From Terriglobia bacterium (GTDB lineage Bacteria; Acidobacteriota; Terriglobia; Bryobacterales; Bryobacteraceae): a stretch of DNA of 38,439 bases. The position numbers and the translations under genes are program-made. The notes below the pieces were generated by a model. It saw only the letters and a program-made list of their open reading frames with translations. It did not search any database and was not told the origin of the DNA. This document shows, in pieces, positions 32,101 through 38,439 of the stretch; position 1 is the stretch's first letter; each line of letters begins with the position of its first letter. The stretch spans positions 1-38,439 of the forward strand of contig JAIQFN010000057.1 in NCBI GenBank assembly GCA_020073265.1, given 5' to 3'.

Positions 32101-33470
32101 TGCCTAGTGAACTGACGTTTAATGCCACTGCAGGTGCGGAATCGCCTGGCTCGCAAACTGTTTCGGTTTATAACCTGACCGCTACGCCCAAGGCTTTCAC
32201 CGCTTCGTCGTCGGACAGCTTCGTGCGGTTTGCGCCGATCGGGTCGGTGGTGACGCCGGACCAGCCGACGCTGCTCGTCGTCCAACCCTTCACCAGCGCA
32301 CTGGCGCCGGGAACCTACCATAGCTCCATCACGCTTCAGTTCGACGATTTACGCGTGCGCACGATCGGGCTCACGATTGTCGTAGCCGCTCAAAATACGG
32401 CCTCGTTCAATTCTTTGGCCAGGCACGCTCTCGACACCACCGGAGCATGCCAGCCCAGCCAGTTGCTTCCGACACTCACATCTTTGGGAAGCGGATTCAG
32501 CGTTCCGGCGGGCTGGCCGGTGGTGCTCCTAAGCCAGATCCAGGACGATTGTGGTACGCCACTGGAAAACGGTTCTGTAGTGGCCGAGTTCTCGAACGGC
32601 GATCCGTCGCTCACGTTGCAGTCGCTGACCGGCGGGCGTTGGGACGGGACGTGGCAGACAGTTCGAAGCGCAGCGGGCGTGACCGTGACCATTCGCGCCT
32701 CTAGCCAGGACGGGCAACTGAGCGGCTCCAAACAGGTGCTGGGTGGTTTCGACTCGAGCCAGCAGCCGCCAGTCGTTGCACCGGGCGGGATTGTGGACGC
32801 CGCGAGCAACATTTCGTTCCGGCCGCTCACGCCCGGTAGCGCGATCGGCATCTCTGGAACGCTCTTGTCCGATCAGACCGTAACAGCTCCGGCGGTCCCC
32901 TACGGCACCAGTCTTGGGGATACCAGCGTTCTGATTGCTGGAAATCTGATGCCCGTCATGGCGACGGATTCCAAGCGAGTGTCGGCGATCATTCCATACG
33001 GAATTGCCGTGAACACGCAGCAACAGATCGTGGTGTTGCGTGCCGATACGCTTTCTTTGCCAGTGCAAGTGAATCTGGCCGCCGCCAGCCCCGCCATTTT
33101 CACCACCAATGGCAGCCAGGGCGCCATCGTGGACCTAACCGGCAAATTTGTTGCGCCGGGCAATGCAGCGAAGGCAGGCGACACCATCACGGTCTACTGC
33201 ACCGGCTTGGGTGAACTGCAGCAGACCGTAAACGCCGGAGACTATGGCCCGCCGACATCCGCTACCGCCGTGCCGGTGTCCCTCTCGATTGGAGGCCAGA
33301 CGGCGCAAATCCAGTTCAGCGGGCTGGCACCGCAGCTGGTTGGCATTTACTTCGTGCAGGCAACCGTACCGAGCGGCGTGACCGCCGGCGATCAGGTGCC
33401 GGTGACGCTGACGTCGCTGGCAGCTTCGCCCGCAGTGAGCCCGACTGTGACGATGGCGGTTAAGAATTAA
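29145..33470 (+). CDS. giant secreted NHL-repeat / BACON-like protein
   Basis: A 1441-residue exported protein. Its signal peptide is MRVGAIGVLFCGTSACFG with cleavage before QVITTVAG, and GGAG is six bases before ATG. Twelve NHL-type repeats (units such as PLGVAIDGAGNIYIGD and PGGVAVDGAGNLFIAD) span about residues 50-655, enough for two propellers. Four Ig-like segments of about 95 residues follow, each with an 'S.WL.V...SG' turn and 'GTYTGAI' strand, as in BACON domains. One more Ig-like unit and a C-terminal domain of the Solibacter TIGR03437 type (GGIVDAASNISFRPLTPGSAI onward) end it. It is probably a surface or extracellular binding protein, for carbohydrate or polymer. Confidence 0.85.
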   Translation: MRVGAIGVLFCGTSACFGQVITTVAGTDFGFPRTPLPALNAPLSRFGTSPGINARAIDGLGNLLVADSGNNRVFQLSPSGILSVVAGSGLPGYSGDGGPAVNAALNAPLGVAIDGAGNIYIGDSLNYVVRKVSTSGIITTVAGNGRAGYSGDGGSATAAELRPGDIVLDATGNLFIADNLNNVVRKVSLSGIITTVAGNGTKGYSGDEGLATAAELATYSGGLFGGLAVDGSGNLYIADYANFRIRQVSPDGMIHTVAGTGEFGESGDGGPATAAELCAPNGVSVDGAGNLFIAETCNIGRIRKLSPDGNITSVAGNGDEGDSGDGGPATSAALNPETVVVDPAGILYISQQDGYLRKVSLDGQISTIGGNGQFNFAGDGGQATRANLSAARSVALGQDGSLYIADTANFRVRKVSPAGAISTIAGTGVLGYTDLALAEPEGLAFDADGNLYIADDVDIREVSPDGSISTFFQGLNGASAVAVDGAGRLYVSDSLNNRVLKLFNSHVGVLVAPKENLNAPTGVAVGGNGTVFIADTNNQRILAVSPAGIVTTVAGTGVQGYSGDGGPATAAQLNYPVYVTVDPTGNLYFADSANNVIREVSTDGTITTVAGNGGNGYSGDGGSATAAQLSGPGGVAVDGAGNLFIADAGNNRIREVLTSAPSLSSAPQNFVFSGSSAGAPSLAQVLTISSSIPYVPFSVSVATTDGNGWLSVDASSGVAPRAIQVVADPSALGAGSYSGTITIQSAVASPGAISIPVSFSVGPGLPPSLALDQSNLTFTFPAAAQARSQSIRLLNTGGGTLSFSAAVLPGSPWLTVAPASGQATPSLAATLTATANPSGLPAGTYTGAIAIKTANAGSVTIPVTMTLSTNPSALLLSQAGVSFTAIAGGGVVPPQNFGVLTFGNGPLTLSADSTTVTGGKWLAAATSVAPAGLPSVDVTVDPTGLAAGHYYGLVNVRSPGAANSPQVATAVLQVLPAGTDVGAVLLPSELTFNATAGAESPGSQTVSVYNLTATPKAFTASSSDSFVRFAPIGSVVTPDQPTLLVVQPFTSALAPGTYHSSITLQFDDLRVRTIGLTIVVAAQNTASFNSLARHALDTTGACQPSQLLPTLTSLGSGFSVPAGWPVVLLSQIQDDCGTPLENGSVVAEFSNGDPSLTLQSLTGGRWDGTWQTVRSAAGVTVTIRASSQDGQLSGSKQVLGGFDSSQQPPVVAPGGIVDAASNISFRPLTPGSAIGISGTLLSDQTVTAPAVPYGTSLGDTSVLIAGNLMPVMATDSKRVSAIIPYGIAVNTQQQIVVLRADTLSLPVQVNLAAASPAIFTTNGSQGAIVDLTGKFVAPGNAAKAGDTITVYCTGLGELQQTVNAGDYGPPTSATAVPVSLSIGGQTAQIQFSGLAPQLVGIYFVQATVPSGVTAGDQVPVTLTSLAASPAVSPTVTMAVKN
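29290..31110 (+). repeat. array of 12 NHL-type repeats in coding sequence
   Basis: Twelve units with cores such as DGAGNLFIAD, each 45-57 residues. Neighbouring units are very alike at DNA level: 'GGYSGDGGSATAAEL'-type spacers recur and the string coding for ITTVAGNG is seen several times. Units 6 and 8 are shortened. This suggests unit duplication within the gene. Confidence 0.75.
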
Positions 33471-33717
33471 ACACTGGGCGAGCGGCCATCGGCCATCGCC
33501 TGTTGTGGCGGAAGAAATCGCACAGTGGCAGCGATTGAAGGCACTCGTGCTGGATAGTGTCTCCTCGCCGATGACGCGCCGGGGGTACAGAATGGCGCTC
33601 GATGAATTTCCGGCTTGATTCAGGCAGGAGCCGCGCCCCGGAGGTTTCTCCGAGGCCAGCGTCAGCATCGCTTGAGGCCCGCGGCCTCGGCTCGTCGTCA
33701 AGAGGTCCTGACGTCGC

Positions 33718-35226
33718 TTATGCCTTCGCCGACTTGGCGCCGTTGATGATCTGCGGGATTAACTCGCCTGCAACGTCGGTCAACCGCATGTTTCGGCCAT
33801 TGAAGTAGTAGGTCAGCCGCTTATGGTCCATGCCGAGCAAGTGCAGCAGAGTCGCATGCAAGTCGTGGTTGGTGACCGGCTGCTGCTCGGTCTTGAAGCC
33901 CACATCGTCGCTGGTGCCGATTTGCTGGCCACCCTGGATGCCCGCGCCGGTCATGAAGACTGTCATCGCGCCCGGGTTGTGATCGCGGCCAAGTCCGCGC
34001 TGTGAAATCGGCATGCGCCCGAACTCGCTGTGCCAGAGCACCGCGGTCTCGTCCAGCAATCCCCGGCGCTTTAGATCCGTGATGAGTCCGGTGATCGGCT
34101 TATCCACTTCCTTGGCGTGCAAGCGATGGTTACTCACGATATTCGCGTGGGCGTCCCAGGTGTCTTCAATGCTGACGTAGGCGCCGCTGATGACCTGGAC
34201 AAAACGAACACCCCGCTCCACCAGGCGGCGAGCGAGCAAACACTGTCTTCCATACGGCGCCGTGACGGGATCATCCAGACCGTAGAGCTGCTTGGTCTCG
34301 TCGCTCTCTTTGGAGATGTCTACTGCCTCTGGCGCACAGGCCTGCATCCGGTAGGCGAGCTCATAAGAAGCGATCCGGGCGGACAGTTCCGAGATACCCG
34401 GATACTTCTCATCGAAGTTTTCATTCAGCTTCGCCATCTGATCCAGCCGGGCGCGCTCGCGATCCGGCGTCGTGTAGCCGCTGGGCGCCGACAGATCCAG
34501 AATCGGATCGCCCTTGGAGCGGAATACCGTGCCTTGATAGGCCGCCGGCAAGAAACCAGACTGCCAGTTGGGCGGCCCGGCATAAGGACCGCCCCTCTGA
34601 TCCAGCAGGACCACGAAACCAGGCAAGTTCTGGTTCGCTGTGCCAAGACCATACGTGACCCACGAACCGACGCTGGGGTAGCCCATCTGGATGGAACCCG
34701 TGTTCCACTCGTAGTGCGAGATTACGTGGTCATTCGAAAGCCCCGAGCAGGAGTGAATAAAGGCCAACTCGTCCACCATGCCTGCAATGTTCGGGAAGAT
34801 CTCCGAAACCCAGGCTCCTGACTGCCCGTACTGTTTGAAGCTGAACGGGCTCTGCATAAGAGGACCGGGATAGCCTTGGCGGACTTTGAACTCGCCTCTG
34901 CCCTCCATCGGCATGCGGTTGAACTTCTGCAGCGCAGGCTTGTATTGAAAAGTGTCGAGATGACTCACGCCGCCGCTCATGAACAGCGAGATCACTGCTT
35001 TGGCGCGCGGTTTGAAGTGCGGTGCTTTCGGCAGGAGCAGCGAATCGGTGACGCCGGCCGAGCCCTCGCACGCTGCGTTCTCCGCGCCCAATAGACGGTC
35101 CTGGTTCAGCAGATCGAGCAGAGCCAGTCCGCCGATCCCCATGCCGGCTTCCATCCAGAATTTCCGGCGCGAGAGGAATTGCCGTTTGCATTGATGATCG
35201 CTGCTGCTGTCGATGATGTCGCTCAC
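33718..35226 (-). CDS. DUF1501 protein (sulfatase-like fold), Tat-type leader
   Basis: A 502-residue DUF1501 protein. SRRKFWMEAGMGIGGLALLDLL at about residues 19-40 is a twin-arginine leader. The body has FMSGGVSHLDTF, YPSVGSWVTYGLG, NLPGFVVLLD, WDAHANIVSNH, WHSEFGRMP and GRDHNPGAM, which are DUF1501 landmarks. The start is GTG 35226 with AGGAGG seven bases upstream. It lies 15 bases after the large cytochrome gene and is co-transcribed with it. Such pairs are common in Planctomycetes and Acidobacteria; their biochemical role is not established. Confidence 0.9.
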   Translation of the reverse strand: MSDIIDSSSDHQCKRQFLSRRKFWMEAGMGIGGLALLDLLNQDRLLGAENAACEGSAGVTDSLLLPKAPHFKPRAKAVISLFMSGGVSHLDTFQYKPALQKFNRMPMEGRGEFKVRQGYPGPLMQSPFSFKQYGQSGAWVSEIFPNIAGMVDELAFIHSCSGLSNDHVISHYEWNTGSIQMGYPSVGSWVTYGLGTANQNLPGFVVLLDQRGGPYAGPPNWQSGFLPAAYQGTVFRSKGDPILDLSAPSGYTTPDRERARLDQMAKLNENFDEKYPGISELSARIASYELAYRMQACAPEAVDISKESDETKQLYGLDDPVTAPYGRQCLLARRLVERGVRFVQVISGAYVSIEDTWDAHANIVSNHRLHAKEVDKPITGLITDLKRRGLLDETAVLWHSEFGRMPISQRGLGRDHNPGAMTVFMTGAGIQGGQQIGTSDDVGFKTEQQPVTNHDLHATLLHLLGMDHKRLTYYFNGRNMRLTDVAGELIPQIINGAKSAKA

Positions 35227-35241
35227 AGAAATTCCTCCTGC

Positions 35242-38076
35242 TTACTGTAGGTACGCGAACTCGTTCAAGTTGAGCGTCACGTGCGCCAGGTCGGTGAGAG
35301 CGGCCTGCGCCGCCTGGTCCTCGCTAGAGCCTGCACCGCCGGCCAGTTCGTGGTCCCGCTGTTTCTTCAGGAACGCCACATTGCTATCCAGTTCCCGCTG
35401 CGTTGGTTCGCGGCTGAAGGCTATGCGATACATGGTCTTCACCTGCTCTTGCGGATTGTTTCCGGCCTGCTTCAAGACCCGCTGAGCGAAGTGACCGGCC
35501 TGCATCAGCATGAATTCGTTGTTCAACATCGTCAGCGCCTGCGTGGGAACGGTGCTCACCGCCCGGCGCTCGCAGGTGGTGTTCAGATCGGGCAAGTCAT
35601 AGACCTCAAACATCGGGTACTTCAGCCCGCGTTTGACATACGCGTAGACGCTGCGTTTCCAGGTGTCCGGTCCTTCTTTAGTAAGCTCCCAGGTACCTCG
35701 AGGCTGGTCGGCGCGAACCGACACCGGAATGGGCGGGAAAAATGCCGGGCCGCCGGCTGCGAGGTTCAAATCACCGCTCGCGTCCAGAATCGAATCCCGA
35801 ATGATCTCCGCTTCCAGACGCCGGACCGGGAATCTCCAGAGATAGACATTGGTAGGATCGTTCTCCAGGTCGGCGGACCGATAGAAGGCGGACGCCATCT
35901 TATAAGTTTCCGATGTCATAATCAGCCGCTGCATCTGCTTGATGCTCCAGCCCTGGCGCACGAACTCCGTGGCCAGCCAATCGAGCAGTTCCGGATGCGA
36001 GGGCGAAACACCCATCTTTCCGAAATTGCCGGGGGTGGCGACGATGCCGCGGCCAAAGTGCCAACCCCAGATCCGATTGACCATCACGCGAGCCGTGAGC
36101 GGATTGTCCTTGGAAGCGATCGCTTCCGCCAGTGCCCGACGGCGGCCGCTGGTTACATAATCCGGGCGGTTGGGCGGATGCGTGGCGGGTGGAGGAGTTC
36201 CATTCACCAGCACCGAGAGAAAGCCGGGCTGAACAGGGAACGTGCTTGCGTTCGCCTTGATATCATCTCCTGCCGCCGCGAAGTACAGAGGCGGTACTTC
36301 ATATTTCTGTCCCGGGTTCGGAATATAGCAGCACTTTACGTCGTAGGTCGGCCGTCCGGTCCCGGGGATGCTCGAGTCGCCTAAGCCATCGGGTGCCAAC
36401 CGGTAGTCGCCGTCGCGGACTCCGTCGGCCACCGGCAATGGATCCGGCAGCCTTTTCTCGATCGCCTCAATTTTGGCCCGCAGCACCGTCCGCTTGGCCT
36501 CGTCCGCCGGGCTGAGCTTCGGGCCGCGCCCATTGTACGCCTCGTCGGCAACTCCGAAAACCTGGTTGGCCTTGGCCTGCGCCTTGGATTTTGCAGTGGC
36601 GTTGAGATCCGCGACGATCATGTCGGGATTCGCATCCTCGGGACTGATCAGCACCTGGGCGACCAGCAGCTTTTGGCCGGGGGTGCGCTTGTCCTCCGGC
36701 GTCTTGATGGCAAGTTGAATGTCCTCGGGATACCTTCTTAGAGCGTTCTGAATCTGCTGCTCCCGCTGCTTGTCCCGATATGGTTTTTCAATCCGGGCGA
36801 TCTCCTGCTGGAGCGGCGTAATCTCCTTTTCCAGTTCTTTCTTGATTCGCTCGTACTCGTCGACCTTCGGCTTGGGAGCCAGGGGATGATCGTAATCCAC
36901 ATAGCCCCAGAACGCCGCCGCAGACCGGTAGTAGTCCATCCGCGTGATCGGGTCGAACTTGTGATCGTGGCACCGGGCGCAATTCACCGACAGCCCCATA
37001 AAACCTTGGAAGGTGGTGCGGATCATGTCGTCCATGTAGTCGTAGCGGTAGGAGGGATAGTTCTTCTCCCGGAACCGCACGCGCGGGCCGATCCGATAGA
37101 ACGTGGTCGCGGTCAGACTGTCGAACGTGGGATGGTCGAGCTCGTCGCCGGCCAACTGCTCGATGATGAACTGATCGTAAGGTTTGTCCTCATTGAGCGC
37201 CTTGATCACGTAGTCGCGATAACGCCAGCCGTTCTCCACGGTGATGTCGAACTCGAAGCCGGAGCTGTCTGCGTAGCGAGCCACATCCAGCCAGTAGCGG
37301 CCCCATCGCTCGCCGTAATGCTTGGACGCGAGCAGCCGCTCGATCAGATTCTCATACGCACTGGGCGACGGATCCTGGACGAATTTCTCCACCTCCGCGG
37401 GGGGCGGCAGCAGACCTACCAGGTCCAGATACGCGCGTCGGATCAACGTTCTTCGGTCGGCTGGGGGGGCCGGTTCCAGGCCCTTCTTCTTCAGCATGTC
37501 GCGAACGAACGCATCGATCGGATTGCGACTCCAGCGCGCATCGCTCACCTGGGGCGCAGGATGACGAACCGGTTTCTGGAACGCCCACCATTGCCGATCC
37601 TGATCGGTAATCTGCTTCTCCTTATACTCGCTGCCGTTCGCGGATGTCGGAGCGGGCGCGGGCGCCGATGCAGCGATCGAGCTCCATTGCGCGCCCTGGT
37701 CGATCCAATCCTTCACGAGCGCGATTTCCCTGGGGTCCAGCGCTGGAACCGGAGGCATCGGCATGAGGGGCTGTTGCTGGCCGGTGATCTTTTTGTACAG
37801 TAAGCTTGCCGCGACATCTCCTGGAACGAGCGCCGGCCCTTTCTCACCGCCCTTCAACATTCCCTCACGGGTCCGCAGATCGAGCTTGGACATCTGGATC
37901 GCTTCCCCGTGGCATTGGAAGCATCTAGCGAGGATGGGAAGAATTTCCTTTTGGGTAACTGGGGGTTTCTGAGCAACCGACCGGGACTCTAGCAACAGAA
38001 AGAGAGGCGCAATGATGGTTAGCACTGCGACGCGGCGAAGAGTCGACTTAAGTCTACAAACGCCTTCCAGAACCAT
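35242..38076 (-). CDS. planctomycete-type cytochrome c / DUF1549 / DUF1553 protein
   Basis: A 944-residue exported protein. After a signal peptide ([15 protein letters not shown] region) comes a c-type haem motif CFQCH at 52-56 in a planctomycete cytochrome-c domain, with [14 protein letters not shown] and [12 protein letters not shown]. Then follow DUF1549 ([48 protein letters not shown]) and DUF1553 ([61 protein letters not shown]). The domain order is the standard one. It is the first gene of the pair with DUF1501. The start ATG 38076 has a GGTGG nearby. Confidence 0.9.
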   Translation of the reverse strand: MVLEGVCRLKSTLRRVAVLTIIAPLFLLLESRSVAQKPPVTQKEILPILARCFQCHGEAIQMSKLDLRTREGMLKGGEKGPALVPGDVAASLLYKKITGQQQPLMPMPPVPALDPREIALVKDWIDQGAQWSSIAASAPAPAPTSANGSEYKEKQITDQDRQWWAFQKPVRHPAPQVSDARWSRNPIDAFVRDMLKKKGLEPAPPADRRTLIRRAYLDLVGLLPPPAEVEKFVQDPSPSAYENLIERLLASKHYGERWGRYWLDVARYADSSGFEFDITVENGWRYRDYVIKALNEDKPYDQFIIEQLAGDELDHPTFDSLTATTFYRIGPRVRFREKNYPSYRYDYMDDMIRTTFQGFMGLSVNCARCHDHKFDPITRMDYYRSAAAFWGYVDYDHPLAPKPKVDEYERIKKELEKEITPLQQEIARIEKPYRDKQREQQIQNALRRYPEDIQLAIKTPEDKRTPGQKLLVAQVLISPEDANPDMIVADLNATAKSKAQAKANQVFGVADEAYNGRGPKLSPADEAKRTVLRAKIEAIEKRLPDPLPVADGVRDGDYRLAPDGLGDSSIPGTGRPTYDVKCCYIPNPGQKYEVPPLYFAAAGDDIKANASTFPVQPGFLSVLVNGTPPPATHPPNRPDYVTSGRRRALAEAIASKDNPLTARVMVNRIWGWHFGRGIVATPGNFGKMGVSPSHPELLDWLATEFVRQGWSIKQMQRLIMTSETYKMASAFYRSADLENDPTNVYLWRFPVRRLEAEIIRDSILDASGDLNLAAGGPAFFPPIPVSVRADQPRGTWELTKEGPDTWKRSVYAYVKRGLKYPMFEVYDLPDLNTTCERRAVSTVPTQALTMLNNEFMLMQAGHFAQRVLKQAGNNPQEQVKTMYRIAFSREPTQRELDSNVAFLKKQRDHELAGGAGSSEDQAAQAALTDLAHVTLNLNEFAYLQ

Positions 38077-38439
38077 GAGCCACCACGCTTTCCAGGATGC
38101 CTGTTTGCGTTTAAATCACTGAGGAGAAGTGTATACGATCCATTGGGAAACTCAAAGAGCCTTCCGGTGGTTCAGCTAAGTGGTGTGGCCTTGCGGTGGC
38201 CCCCTGAGCTGGGACAAATAGTTAAGACACAGTTCGCCGTTCGATGAAAACTGCTCGACCGGCAAGACGACATTACAGCATACTGGTGCCCGGCTGGTGA
38301 AGCGGAAGCGGGCACTGCTGGAGAGCAACTCGCCGAGGAATAGCCGGCTGGAAACTCATCGAGACGATGGGTGGGGGCGGCAGCCGTAGTCGCCCCCAAG
38401 CTTTGCCAGCAAGAGAACCACATCGGACGATAGATTTCC
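38077..38439. other. intergenic end of window, no gene seen
   Basis: About 360 bases up to the window edge with no ORF that looks like a protein on either strand. It should hold the promoter of the leftward cytochrome gene, but no clear -35/-10 pair was found. The part from about 38200 onward could be the start of another insertion element; I cannot support this from the sequence. Confidence 0.4.

Noticed and set aside
36886-37803. 305-residue plus-strand ORF opposite the DUF1549/DUF1553 gene
   Set aside because: Shadow frame within a gene with conserved domains throughout.
38172-38423. 83-residue minus-strand ORF at the right edge
   Set aside because: Ser/Ala/Pro-rich with no motif or ribosome site; looks like chance.
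1-38439. tRNA, rRNA, riboswitch or CRISPR array
   Set aside because: No cloverleaf-like stretch, conserved RNA core or regularly spaced direct repeats were seen; the only regular repeats are NHL units inside genes.

Overview
The window looks like a piece of a GC-rich acidobacterial chromosome, most likely from the Bryobacterales / Candidatus Solibacter group. The reasons are two secreted NHL-repeat proteins that end in what I recognise as the Solibacter-type C-terminal domain (TIGR03437), a DUF1501 gene coupled to a cytochrome-c/DUF1549/DUF1553 gene, and a DUF4159 / vWA / BatA / DUF4175 gene set. All identifications were made by reading the sequence; no database search was run. No tRNA, rRNA or CRISPR array was seen.

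Layout. (1) 1-203: the 3' end of an IS630-type transposase. (2) 441-11783: a probable RiPP (modified peptide) gene cluster. It contains two NTP_transf_5-type nucleotidyltransferase-like genes, a YfhO-like membrane protein, a SagB-type azoline oxidase, a ThiF-like/YcaO cyclodehydratase fusion, a 64-aa candidate precursor with a twin-arginine leader and a Gly/Ser/Thr tail, a divergent DUF692 (MNIO) protein, and a fusion of a PqqD-like peptide-binding domain to an HPr-kinase-like domain. (3) 12037-15294: a secreted NHL-repeat protein and a small secreted protein whose signal peptide is frameshifted. (4) 15295-16275: mostly decayed DNA with one small ORF that has a strong ribosome binding site. 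(5) 16276-27204: DUF4175, BatA/vWA, vWA and DUF4159 genes on the minus strand, split by an insert carrying a metallo-beta-lactamase-fold gene and a damaged DUF433/DUF5615 toxin-antitoxin pair plus a YgiT-type zinc-finger gene. (6) 27374-29072: a MazE-like relic and a Tat-exported multicopper oxidase. (7) 29145-33470: a giant secreted NHL/BACON-like protein. (8) 33718-38076: the DUF1501 and cytochrome/DUF1549/DUF1553 pair.

The most interesting system is the cluster at 4108-11783. The YcaO fusion and the SagB-like oxidase are the usual pair for turning Ser/Thr/Cys into oxazole/thiazole rings. They are transcribed divergently from a small Gly/Ser/Thr-tailed peptide gene that is followed at once by an MNIO-family gene and a gene fusing a peptide-chaperone domain to a kinase-like domain. 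The candidate peptide has no cysteine, although MNIO enzymes are best known for acting on cysteine, and the MNIO homologue appears to lack two usual metal-binding histidines. A RiPP pathway combining azole chemistry, an MNIO homologue, a kinase-like protein and a Tat-type leader is unusual and is the best candidate here for an undescribed system.
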